A DNA stretch of 58,191 bases, taken from Chloroflexota bacterium. GTDB lineage: Bacteria > Chloroflexota > Dehalococcoidia > JACPQK01. Made by a program: the position numbers and the translations under genes. This document shows, one piece after another, positions 39,688-47,274 of this stretch (the stretch's first letter is position 1; the number at the start of each line of letters is the position of its first letter). The notes below the pieces were generated by a model. The model worked only from the letters and a program-made list of their open reading frames with translations, made no database searches and was not told the origin of the DNA. The DNA lies in contig JACPQM010000004.1 of the NCBI GenBank assembly GCA_016190505.1, forward strand, positions 1-58,191, read 5' to 3'.

Positions 39688-40926
39688 CTACTGGGGCTCA
39701 TATGTTATCTCGAGCACCGGACGCAGGCCCGTCGTGGGGCACTCCCGCGTAGCGAACGTCCCCAGGAAGGCCGGACTGGAGCCTCCCGTGGTGTCTATGA
39801 CCATCCAACCGTAGTTGCCAACGACGCCATTCAGGAACGACTGGACATCCGACGTGACATCCCAGACCATCCAGTCGGGGCCGGCAGGGGTACTGGCCCG
39901 GGCGGTATAGTTGGCAACTACATCAGGGGAGCTCTGCCAGGTCACACTGGACTCGGCCCAACTCTCCGTGACCCGGCGCGCGTCGTAGCTGCGCGTGACG
40001 GAGGGTACGACAGTGGCATACAGCTTCAGCCTGGCTGACACCAGCGTGGAGTTGGCAGGCATGCCGGACAGGTCAAAGCGGACCAGGGAGCGCCGCTCGC
40101 TGCCGGTCAGGGAGCGCACATCCATGGTCTGGCTCGCGCCGAAGTTGGCATTCTTGGCACCCTCGTCTGTGCCGGCGTCGGCGGCAGGGTTGAGGACCAG
40201 TGCAGCGGTCCTGGACAGCACTGTCACCGGCGCGGTGGAGAGGGTGCTGGCGCCGCCGTCCTTGTCAATCACTCGCAGCGCCACCGTGTAGTTCCCAATG
40301 CTGGTGTAGGCGTGGCTGGGCGAGGTGAGGTTGAAGCCACTCTGGTCGGCGGCGAAGGTGCCGCTGTACTCGTAGTCCCACTCGTATGTGAAGCCGGCGT
40401 TCTGGTCCACATCGCTGGGGTCTGTGGCTGACCCAGAGAACTGGATGGGCACCGTGGCGCGTGCGGTGTAGGGTCCACCCACGCTGGCCACCGGTGGCTG
40501 GTTAACTATCGAGACGTCAGCGCTAACCATCGAGACCCCGCCCGAAGGGCTGCTAAGCCTCAGCGCCACCACGTAGTCGCCCGGCCCGTCGCCGTAGTTG
40601 TACGTCACCGGCCCGGCGCCGGTGGCCCGGGTAACGAAATCGCTGCCGTCGTAGTCGAAGTCCCACTCGAGAGTAACTGTGCCCCCAGTGGGGTCCACCA
40701 CGCAGCAGGCTATGAAGCTGAAGGGCTGCGCCTCCTTGGCAAAGAATGGGCCATTGGAATACGGCCCCCCGACTGGGCCACCCTTGATGATACCAGTGAT
40801 GCCGGGGCGGATGTAGACACGCACCTGCCCCTCGACATCAGTGACGCCTACTCCACCCACGCCACTCCCCGCGCCCAGAGCCAGAACAACCAAGGCCACC
40901 ACGGCCCACTTGTTCAGGCTAGACAT
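39688..40926 (-). CDS. Exported PKD and DNRLRE domain protein
   Basis: A 412-residue exported protein. The signal (WAVVALVVLALGAGSGVGGV) is followed by two PKD-like beta domains (about 60-140, with WDFDYDGSDF; about 150-240, with YEWDYEYSGTF and YTVALRVIDKDGG). A C-terminal DNRLRE/CBM96-like domain (about 245-412) has SLVRFDLSGMPANSTLVSAR and TWQSSPDV. Such domains bind polysaccharide or other surface material. The first domain carries a Cys pair (ACCVVD). Its start overlaps the winged-helix gene stop by 8 bases, so that regulator is likely coupled to it. Confidence 0.82.
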   Translation of the reverse strand: MSSLNKWAVVALVVLALGAGSGVGGVGVTDVEGQVRVYIRPGITGIIKGGPVGGPYSNGPFFAKEAQPFSFIACCVVDPTGGTVTLEWDFDYDGSDFVTRATGAGPVTYNYGDGPGDYVVALRLSSPSGGVSMVSADVSIVNQPPVASVGGPYTARATVPIQFSGSATDPSDVDQNAGFTYEWDYEYSGTFAADQSGFNLTSPSHAYTSIGNYTVALRVIDKDGGASTLSTAPVTVLSRTAALVLNPAADAGTDEGAKNANFGASQTMDVRSLTGSERRSLVRFDLSGMPANSTLVSARLKLYATVVPSVTRSYDARRVTESWAESSVTWQSSPDVVANYTARASTPAGPDWMVWDVTSDVQSFLNGVVGNYGWMVIDTTGGSSPAFLGTFATRECPTTGLRPVLEITYEPQ

Positions 40927-41185
40927 CGCAGTCCCCCAGACCGAGGTATTCCATCACCAGACCGATGTGCCTGCATAGCTCGCGGCCTTTGGGGGTAACG
41001 CGGTAAATCTCCCGACCGCTGTCGTTCCGCCCCTTGGCGATAAGGCCCCGGTCGGAAAGGTCTTTGATGTACCGCATTGCCTGGGGATAGGTCAGGGCGG
41101 TGCGGTACATGATGTGGGTCTTGGGCCCGCTGTCCATCTCCAGGATGTCGTGGACTATCTCTACGTATGACCTTCGAGCTAGCAT
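40919..41185 (-). CDS. Winged-helix regulator, ArnR-like, second copy
   Basis: An 88-residue paralog of the regulator at 29551. ARRSYVEIVHDILEMDSGPK followed by THIMYRTALTYPQAMRYIKD is the same helix-turn-helix pattern, and LIAKGRNDSGREIYRVTPKG is the wing. A strong AGGAGG site precedes the ATG at 41185; a longer frame upstream lacks one. It is coupled to the PKD-DNRLRE gene. Upstream at 41348 is the triple GTGAG repeat shared with the other regulator gene, followed by a GTGTGAGGG palindrome. It probably controls surface genes. Confidence 0.75.
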   Translation of the reverse strand: MLARRSYVEIVHDILEMDSGPKTHIMYRTALTYPQAMRYIKDLSDRGLIAKGRNDSGREIYRVTPKGRELCRHIGLVMEYLGLGDCDV

Positions 41186-41347
41186 GACCACCTCCTGCCG
41201 TGCTTTGACGGCGGGCTCATTACGTCTCCCACCGGGGACCCCGGGATCAACTCTGTCCATCCGCTCAATCCGCCACGAGATTACATCCAGACCGCTGTGC
41301 CGAGAAGTCATATGTTGGTGTGAGGACGGGATGAGTTTGGTATGAGT

Positions 41348-41388
41348 TGTGAGAGAAAGGTGTGAGCAAAGTGTGAGGGCCCTCACAC
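41348..41388 (-). promoter_or_regulatory. Triple GTGAG-type repeat plus palindrome, copy 2
   Basis: TGTGAG at 41348, 41361 and 41372 (spacings 13 and 11), as at 29950. The last copy is part of the perfect 18-bp palindrome GTGTGAGGGCCCTCACAC (41371-41388). Further GTGTGAG/GATGAG/TATGAG words lie at 41318-41346. Confidence 0.6.
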
Positions 41389-41614
41389 CTGGCAGGGCTT
41401 GCCAGCAGCTTTGCGGCCTTTGCTCATGGTGTGAGGCAGAGCGCAGGGGTCGAATGTGGAATAGAAGCCTTGTCCAGAGATAGCTTACATTCCTCAATAC
41501 AGTGCGCAAGGCAGGTTGCTTCAGGTATCAACAAGTGTTGACTACACCAGAGTCGGTATAGAAGGGGGCGTTCGTCTGTAGAGCTTATGGTCCGACAGGC
41601 CCACCATGAGCGGT

Positions 41615-41689
41615 GCCTGTAGCCTGTAGCCTGTAGCCTGTAGCCTGTAGCCTGTAGCCTGTAGCCTGTAGCCTGTAGCCTGTAGCCTG
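41615..41689. repeat. Heptanucleotide tandem repeat (GCCTGTA)n
   Basis: About 10.7 uninterrupted copies of a 7-bp unit, 89 bp upstream of speD. Two copies are also found at about 30113-30130 after the OmpR-type gene. Copy number is likely to vary between strains. Confidence 0.9.
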
Positions 41690-41778
41690 CGATTGCCTCC
41701 ATCCCCCTTGCGTGCTACCATAATACGTTGCTGGTCCCGATAATCGGGAGCAAGCCATCGAGCGTGGAGGCGCCGCCA

Positions 41779-42171
41779 ATGCACTTGATAATTGATGGGT
41801 TCGGGGCGGACCCAGCCCGGCTGCGTGACTTTGCCTTCATCTATCGTTTCCTCGACACTTGTCCTGAACGCATTGGCATGAACAAGATCTCTTGCCCCCA
41901 CGTGATCGAATACACCCAGTGTGCCGAGGAGGACTGGGGCCTCTCCGGGTTCGTGTTCATTGCCGAGAGCCATATCAGTGTGCACACCTACCCCGCCCGG
42001 TGCTACGTGAACATAGACGTTTTCTCGTGCAAGCCCTTCGACACCGGTCCCGTGGCCCGCGAGATCGAACAGGAGTTTGCCCTGGAGCGGGCGGAGACCT
42101 GGGTGGTGGACCGCGGCGCCTATCGCCACCATGCTGCCCCCACCGGTGTCGCCCAGGAGGCACCCGCGTAG
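41779..42171 (+). CDS. speD: S-adenosylmethionine decarboxylase, bacterial small type
   Basis: A 130-residue proenzyme that is cut into alpha and beta chains at the Ser of AESHISVHTYPA, generating the pyruvoyl cofactor; the ESH-x-S-x-HTYP motif is intact. It supplies decarboxylated AdoMet for spermidine-type polyamines. ATG 41779 fits the family N terminus (MHLIIDGFG). The stop (GCG TAG) lies in a GTAGGGG-TCCCGAC repeat. The ureohydrolase gene follows after 40 bases, so the two are in one polyamine unit. The aminopropyltransferase is not in the window. Confidence 0.93.
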   Translation: MHLIIDGFGADPARLRDFAFIYRFLDTCPERIGMNKISCPHVIEYTQCAEEDWGLSGFVFIAESHISVHTYPARCYVNIDVFSCKPFDTGPVAREIEQEFALERAETWVVDRGAYRHHAAPTGVAQEAPA

Positions 42172-42211
42172 GGGTCCCGACGTGTCGGGATGCCCGCCCA
42201 AAGGCCACATC

Positions 42212-43108
42212 ATGCCACGAGACTACCTGGTCCCTCCGGGCAATTTCGCCGGACTGACCTTTGAGGAAGCCGACTTCGCCCAGGCCAGGGTAGCCATCGT
42301 TCCCGTGCCGTACGACGCCGGCGTCACCTTTCGAGCCGGGGCCCGCGATGGGCCGATGGCCATCATCGCCGCTTCGAATGAGTTGGAGCTTTACGACCCC
42401 GAGTTGGACTGGGAGCCAAGCCAGTCGGGTATTCACACGCTGCCCCAGGTCGATCCCCTGCTGGGCAACCCACGGGCCATGCTAGACCGGGTAGCCGAAG
42501 TGGTGCGCGAGCTTCTGGACGAGGGGAAGCTGGTGGGCCTGTTGGGCGGTGAGCATACCCTTACGCTGGGCGCGGTGGAAGCCTACGCCGCCACCCACAC
42601 AGACCTGACCGTGCTCTGCCTTGACGCTCACGCCGACCTGCGCAACGAGTACATGGGCACCAGGTACGGTCATGCGTCGGTGGTGCGCCGCATCCTGGAG
42701 GTCTGCCCGGTGGCCCTGGTGGGCATGCGCAGCCTGGCCCTCGAGGAGAAGCCGCTGCTGGACACGCCGGGCCTGAACGTGGTACCCGGCCAAGGTCTCG
42801 CCTCCGGCGGTGGGGTGGAGCGCTTGCTGGCCGCGCTTTCGCCCAACGTATACCTTTCAGTAGACCTGGACGTCCTCGACCCGTCCCTCATGCCCGCAGT
42901 GGGCTGCCCGGTACCCGGGGGACTGGGGTGGCAGGGCTTGCTCGACACCGTACGGGCGGTGGCCCTGCGGCGGCGCATCGTGGGGTTTGACGTGATGGAG
43001 CTGTGTCCCCAGGCCGGTCCACCCGCCTGCGCCTCAACGGCAGCCTCACTCGTCTACAAGATTGTCGGGTATGCGCTTTCCCCGGGCCGCATACCAGTGG
43101 AGTTCTAG
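42212..43108 (+). CDS. speB: Agmatinase-family ureohydrolase
   Basis: A 298-residue arginase/agmatinase-fold enzyme. Metal ligands are visible in GLLGGEHTLTLG, LCLDAHADLRNEY and YLSVDLDVLDPS. It removes urea from agmatine to give putrescine or, as in Thermus, from aminopropylagmatine to give spermidine. Pairing with speD favours the latter route, but substrate choice cannot be read from the sequence. The ATG at 42212 is used because the longer frame overlaps speD and a palindrome. The site-2 protease gene starts 1 base after its stop. Confidence 0.9.
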   Translation: MPRDYLVPPGNFAGLTFEEADFAQARVAIVPVPYDAGVTFRAGARDGPMAIIAASNELELYDPELDWEPSQSGIHTLPQVDPLLGNPRAMLDRVAEVVRELLDEGKLVGLLGGEHTLTLGAVEAYAATHTDLTVLCLDAHADLRNEYMGTRYGHASVVRRILEVCPVALVGMRSLALEEKPLLDTPGLNVVPGQGLASGGGVERLLAALSPNVYLSVDLDVLDPSLMPAVGCPVPGGLGWQGLLDTVRAVALRRRIVGFDVMELCPQAGPPACASTAASLVYKIVGYALSPGRIPVEF

Positions 43109-43109
43109 G

Positions 43110-44249
43110 ATGGAGATGCGGGGTACGCTACCTCTGGGCAGATTGTTCGGCATACCGTTCCGTATACACTATAGCTGGTTCGTTATCTTCATCCTGCTTA
43201 CCTTCAGCCTGGCCCAGCTTCTACCCCCACGGAGCTTGCAGCTCACCACGGTGCAGGCCTGGGTACTGGGCATAGTGACCAGCCTGCTGTTCTTTGCCTC
43301 CGTGCTGGCCCACGAGTTGGCCCACAGCCTGGTGGCACGAGCCCACGGCATCCCCGTGCGGGGTATTACGCTGTTTATCCTGGGAGGCGTCTCCCAGCTC
43401 GGACGGGAAGCCACCCGAGCCCGGTCCGAGCTGCTTATGGCCTTCGTGGGGCCTCTCTCCAGCCTGGTGCTGGGTGGGATACTGCTCGGGGGCGTGGCGC
43501 CGGTCGCCCGGGGGCCAGCGCCGCTGGTAGCGGTAGTGGCGGGATGGCTGGGCAGCATCAACCTGATCCTGGGCATCTTCAACCTCATCCCCGGCTTCCC
43601 CCTGGATGGGGGGCGGGTATTGCGCTCCCTGGTCTGGATGGTCACCGGGGACATGTTTCGGGCCACCATGGTGGCGGGCTGGATCGGGCGAGGCGTGGGG
43701 TTCCTCTTCATCTTCTATGGCATCTTCTTGTTTTTCCAGGGAGGACTCCTGAACCTCAACGGCATCTGGCTGGCCTTTATCGGCTGGTTCCTGGAAAACG
43801 CGGCTTCAACCAGCATGCGCCAGCTTCAGACGCACTCAGCGTTGCGGGGCGTGACCGCCGGCTCCCTCATGTCCCGGGACTTCGTGACCGCCCCAGGCAA
43901 CTTGACCATCGAGCAGTTGGTGCGGGGCTACCTTCTGCCCTTCAACCCTTCGGCAGTGCTCGTCCACCAGTTCGATAGTCTGGTGGGCGTATTCACCCAC
44001 CGGCACCTCCATCGCATCCCCAGGGCCAACTGGGACACTCAGACCCTGGCCCAGGTGATGACTCCCCTGGCCGAGACCAAAAGGGTGGACCCCTTTACGC
44101 CTGCCTCCGAGCTTATAGCCGACCTGGAGGAAGGCGAGGGACTGGTCCTGGTCATGGAGGGCACCCAGACCGCAGGGGTAATTGACTGGGATAGCCTGTC
44201 ACGCTTCGTACGCGTTCGCACCGCCCTGCACCCCTCGGGGCGCCCATAG
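43110..44249 (+). CDS. Site-2 protease (M50 family) with CBS-like C terminus
   Basis: A 379-residue intramembrane metalloprotease. Several membrane helices carry HELAH (VLAHELAHSLVARAHGIPVR) and the third zinc ligand in NLIPGFPLDGGRVLRSLVW. Residues about 240-370 form a degenerate CBS pair (GVTAGSLMSRDFVTAPGNLT; LAQVMTPLAETKRVDPFTPA), as in Rip3/SpoIVFB-like relatives that sense adenine nucleotides. It presumably releases a membrane-held regulator; no target is next to it. Start 43110 (MEMRGTLPLGRLFG) is chosen; it follows speB directly and may be co-transcribed. Confidence 0.9.
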   Translation: MEMRGTLPLGRLFGIPFRIHYSWFVIFILLTFSLAQLLPPRSLQLTTVQAWVLGIVTSLLFFASVLAHELAHSLVARAHGIPVRGITLFILGGVSQLGREATRARSELLMAFVGPLSSLVLGGILLGGVAPVARGPAPLVAVVAGWLGSINLILGIFNLIPGFPLDGGRVLRSLVWMVTGDMFRATMVAGWIGRGVGFLFIFYGIFLFFQGGLLNLNGIWLAFIGWFLENAASTSMRQLQTHSALRGVTAGSLMSRDFVTAPGNLTIEQLVRGYLLPFNPSAVLVHQFDSLVGVFTHRHLHRIPRANWDTQTLAQVMTPLAETKRVDPFTPASELIADLEEGEGLVLVMEGTQTAGVIDWDSLSRFVRVRTALHPSGRP

Positions 44250-44261
44250 CACACCGACCAC

Positions 44262-44333
44262 GTAGGGGCGAAGCATGCGCCCCCGGCGCTGGGACCATTT
44301 CGCGGCTGGTAGCTGCGCACGCTTCGCCCCTAC
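44262..44333. repeat. GTAGGGGCGAAGCATGCG hairpin element, copy 5
   Basis: Outer arms GTAGGGGCGAAGC and GCTTCGCCCCTAC with a variable middle, 13 bases after the stop of the site-2 protease gene. Confidence 0.85.
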
Positions 44334-44386
44334 GCCAATCGAGATTGGTTGCGAAATGGTTGTAGAGTAAGATGACCTCTATATGA

Positions 44387-44392
44387 TATAAT
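44387..44392 (+). promoter_or_regulatory. TATAAT box upstream of iscS
   Basis: A consensus -10 hexamer 54 bases before the ATG, in an A/T-rich island. No good -35 is seen at 16-18 nt, so an activator or extended contacts may be needed. Confidence 0.5.
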
Positions 44393-44445
44393 TCGCAGTG
44401 TGCCATCCAGTCGAATAGGCCAGGGGTCCTAAAGGGAGTAGTCAC

Positions 44446-45633
44446 ATGGGAAAAATGATCTATATGGACCATGCCGCCACCACCCCCGTTCACCCCAAGG
44501 TGCTGGAGGCCATGATGCCCTATTTCACTGAGAAATACGGCAACCCCTCCAGTGTGTACTCCGTCGCACAGGAAGCCCGAAAGGCGGTGGACGAGGCCCG
44601 GGACAAGACCGCCCGGGCCCTGGGGTGCCGGCCCAGCGAGATCATCTTCACCAGCGGAGGCACGGAGTCCGACAACGCCGCCGTCCGTGGGGCGGCTCTG
44701 GCCCTGCGACAGGGGGGCGATCACATCATCACCAGCAGTGTCGAGCACCATGCCGTGCTTCACACCTGTCAGTCGCTGGAGAAACAGGGACTTGAGGTCA
44801 CCTACCTACCGGTGGACCGCTATGGCCAGGTGGGCGTGGACGAACTGGAAGGGGCCATCACCGATCGCACCAGCGTTATCAGTATCATGATGGCCAACAA
44901 CGAGGTGGGCACCATACAGCCCATCGCCGAGATCGCTGAGGTGGTGAAGTCTTACCGGCAGAAGGGGCGCAACCTGGTGTTCCACAGCGACGCTGTGCAG
45001 GCTGCGGGAGCCCTGGACCTGGATGTCAACAAGTGGGGCGTGGACATGCTCAGCCTCTCCGCCCACAAGTTCTACGGGCCCAAAGGCACCGGCGTGCTCT
45101 ACCTGCGACGGGGCACACCCTTCACCCCGTACCAGACCGGCGGCTCCCAGGAGAGGAACCGGAGAGCTGGCACGGAGAATGTGCCTAACATCGTGGGCCT
45201 GGCCACCGCTCTGGAGCTGGCGCAGACCCATCGCGAGTCCGCCAGCCAGCACTCGCGCCGGCTGCGGGACCGGCTCATCGAGGGCATCCTATCCCGCATC
45301 GAGCGCGTCCAGCTCAATGGCCACCCCACTAACCGACTACCCAATAACGTGAACTTCGTCTTCGAGTTCGTGGAGGGCGAGTCCATACTGCTGAACCTGG
45401 ACTTCGCCGGCATCGCCGCCTCCAGCGGCAGCGCCTGTACCTCCGCCTCCCTGGACCCCTCCCACGTTCTGTTGGCCATGGGCCTGCCCGCCGAGGTGGC
45501 CCACGGCAGCGTGCGGTTTAGTCTGGGGACAGCCAACACGGACGATGACGTGGACTACCTGCTCTCCATACTGCCGGGGATCGTGGCCAAGCTCCGGGCC
45601 ATGTCGCCCCTCACCCAGACCCCTACTAGCTAA
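44446..45633 (+). CDS. iscS: Cysteine desulfurase
   Basis: A 395-residue PLP enzyme that moves sulfur from cysteine to a scaffold. Landmarks are [22 protein letters not shown], the PLP Lys in [11 protein letters not shown] and the active Cys in [11 protein letters not shown]. The short catalytic loop and direct coupling to a U-type scaffold fit an Isc/Nif system. The gene has its own TATAAT box. No IscR/Rrf2 regulator is adjacent. The downstream gene begins 15 bases after its stop with a GGAGG site, so the pair is one operon. Confidence 0.94.
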   Translation: MGKMIYMDHAATTPVHPKVLEAMMPYFTEKYGNPSSVYSVAQEARKAVDEARDKTARALGCRPSEIIFTSGGTESDNAAVRGAALALRQGGDHIITSSVEHHAVLHTCQSLEKQGLEVTYLPVDRYGQVGVDELEGAITDRTSVISIMMANNEVGTIQPIAEIAEVVKSYRQKGRNLVFHSDAVQAAGALDLDVNKWGVDMLSLSAHKFYGPKGTGVLYLRRGTPFTPYQTGGSQERNRRAGTENVPNIVGLATALELAQTHRESASQHSRRLRDRLIEGILSRIERVQLNGHPTNRLPNNVNFVFEFVEGESILLNLDFAGIAASSGSACTSASLDPSHVLLAMGLPAEVAHGSVRFSLGTANTDDDVDYLLSILPGIVAKLRAMSPLTQTPTS

Positions 45634-45647
45634 ACGGGAGGCGACCG

Positions 45648-46136
45648 ATGTACAGCGACAAGGTGATGGACCACTTCTTCAATCCCAGGAACGTAGGCAT
45701 GATCCAGGAGGCCGACGGCGTGGGCATAGCCGGCAACCCCGTGTGCGGCGACCTGCTCAAGCTCTTCATCAAGGTCAAGGACGACGTCATCGAGGACATC
45801 AAGTTCCAGACCCTGGGCTGTGGGGCCGCCATCGCCACCAGCAGCATGGTCACCGAGATGGTCAAGGGCAAGACCTTGGAGGAGGCCAAAACGGTGACCA
45901 ACGCGGCCGTGGCCCAGGCCCTGGGCGGTCTGCCGCCGGTGAAGATGCACTGTTCCAACCTGGCCGCCGACGCCGTGCACAAGGCCATCGAGGACTACGA
46001 GGGCAAGCGCCCCGGCAAAAAGAGCCGCGAGTCCCTATTCAAGGGCGAGGCCGCCGAGGCCGGCGTGCGGGGAGGCCGCGAGGCCCCCGCCTACGACGAG
46101 CACCTCCACCACGAGATCCCCGAGGAAGAAGACTAG
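45648..46136 (+). CDS. iscU: Fe-S cluster scaffold (IscU/NifU N-type)
   Basis: A 162-residue scaffold on which iron-sulfur clusters are built. The three cluster Cys are in AGNPVCGDLL (with the conserved Asp), TLGCGAAIATSS and KMHCSNLAAD. The C terminus has about 35 extra residues, highly charged (KKSRESLFKGEAAEAGVRGG...HHEIPEEED), beyond the usual IscU length. No NifU C-terminal domain is present. It is co-transcribed with iscS. The clusters it makes could serve the ferredoxin and endonuclease III encoded elsewhere in the window. Confidence 0.92.
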   Translation: MYSDKVMDHFFNPRNVGMIQEADGVGIAGNPVCGDLLKLFIKVKDDVIEDIKFQTLGCGAAIATSSMVTEMVKGKTLEEAKTVTNAAVAQALGGLPPVKMHCSNLAADAVHKAIEDYEGKRPGKKSRESLFKGEAAEAGVRGGREAPAYDEHLHHEIPEEED

Positions 46137-46146
46137 CCACATCGTC

Positions 46147-46261
46147 GTAGGGGCGTATGGCCATACGCCCCTGCATTCAATGCGTAGGGGAGGGACTCCG
46201 TGCCCTCCCCCTCACATCCGCTCCGGCACGTCGTAGGGGCGGGTTTGAAACCCGCCCCTAC
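46147..46261. repeat. Two GTAGGGGCG hairpins between convergent genes
   Basis: GTAGGGGCGTATG/CATACGCCCCTGC near 46147-46173 and GTAGGGGCGGGTTT/AAACCCGCCCCTAC at 46232-46261. They may act as a two-way transcription stop. Confidence 0.75.
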
Positions 46262-46268
46262 GTGTGGC

Positions 46269-46781
46269 CTACACGAAGCGGGCCGCGGCCATGGTAGCCA
46301 AGATGACGATGCCCAGGACCACGTTGACGCGGCTAAGGTTTGAGATGCGCTCGGCAAGCTGCCCCATCTGTCGGGCCTGGTCCGGACTGGGGGGCCCCTT
46401 GAGACTGCTGGCGAGTTTCCCCAGTTTGATCGCCGCTGGGGTGACGAGCCCAAAACCTACTATGCCCGCGGCTATCATGGCCAAGATGCCCGCAAGCATA
46501 GCCCAACCCCAGCCCCTGTCCAGGAAAGTGCCCAGAGTTCTCCAATATACCCCTCGCATGTCAAGCGTCATGACAATCCCGGTCCCGAAGACGACGACAT
46601 AGCTGGCCATCTGGATGGGGGTCATGATGGGACCCAGAGCTGCCATCACCGGGTTTTGGATGCCAGCACCAAGCTTGCGCAGCCGCGGCTCCAGGATGAG
46701 GGTAAGAAAGAAAATATTACCTACCAGTAGTACGCCGAAAATGATGTGCAATAACCGCAGGGTGACCATCCAAGTGTCCAA
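46269..46781 (-). CDS. Four-helix membrane protein (DUF2269/CopD-like)
   Basis: A 170-residue integral membrane protein with four hydrophobic segments: LRLLHIIFGVLLVGNIFFLT, ASYVVVFGTGIVMTL, GWGWAMLAGILAMIAAGIVG and VVLGIVILATMAAARFV. The first has the H-I-I-F-G pattern seen in small CopD- or DUF2269-like proteins, where it may bind heme or copper, but no firm family can be assigned. It is convergent with iscU. A charged loop between helices 3 and 4 is cytoplasmic or external; the orientation is unclear. Confidence 0.65.
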   Translation of the reverse strand: MDTWMVTLRLLHIIFGVLLVGNIFFLTLILEPRLRKLGAGIQNPVMAALGPIMTPIQMASYVVVFGTGIVMTLDMRGVYWRTLGTFLDRGWGWAMLAGILAMIAAGIVGFGLVTPAAIKLGKLASSLKGPPSPDQARQMGQLAERISNLSRVNVVLGIVILATMAAARFV

Positions 46782-47049
46782 TTTTGCCTCCTCTTACGAA
46801 AGAATGCCTAGATGTTATCAGCGGCCCCTAGGGGTGTCAAGCGCATGCGCTGTCCAAAATGCTCATATCCAGCATCGCCGGCAGGCGACCTACCCCCCAG
46901 TTGTGTTGTTACCGTCCGCACAAACATTAACCATCCTCTAACCATGCCCAATCTACCGCACGTTGCGTCACGCCCCGGTGCAGTGCTACAACTTAACCAG
47001 GTTCTGAGGTGACGTTGGTGGATTACCATCATTCAAGGGAGGCTTCGAT

Positions 47050-47274
47050 ATGTGCCTGAGTTGCGGCTGCTACGAGCCTGACGATGCCCACGGGGAGAAG
47101 CGCTACATCACCATGGCGCACCTGGTGGATGCCGCCGCGGCGGACAACGCCACGGTGGAGCAGGCCTGGCAGAACATGGTCAATACCATGAACGGGGTGC
47201 TGGCGGGCAAGCTCAAGAGCAAGGCGTGGGCGCCTGCCCAGGCGGCCGCTGGAGGCCCGAAGAAGGGGCGCTAG
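47050..47274 (+). CDS. Small protein with N-terminal Cys cluster (MCLSCGC type)
   Basis: A 74-residue protein starting MCLSCGCYEPDDAHGEKRYI. The C-x2-C-x-C followed by D-x-H-G is a recurrent small-protein pattern in actinobacteria and other phyla, with no assigned function; a metal site is likely. The rest is helical (MAHLVDAAAADNATVEQAWQ) with a basic, Ala-rich tail. An AGGGAGG site precedes the ATG. It converges on, and slightly overlaps, the peptidase gene. Confidence 0.65.
   Translation: MCLSCGCYEPDDAHGEKRYITMAHLVDAAAADNATVEQAWQNMVNTMNGVLAGKLKSKAWAPAQAAAGGPKKGR

Larger units (their letters stand above)
41186..41778. other. Intergenic region between regulator and speD
   Basis: Contains the triple repeat and palindrome at 41348-41388, the heptanucleotide array at 41615-41689 and a TCCCGA-TAA-TCGGGA palindrome near 41735-41749. 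Frames read through the array give repeated ATGYRLQ and are not regarded as genes. Confidence 0.6.

Noticed and set aside
41542-42213. 223-codon minus-strand frame with ATGYRLQ repeats
   Set aside because: The repeats are the heptanucleotide array read in frame and the rest is antisense to speD.
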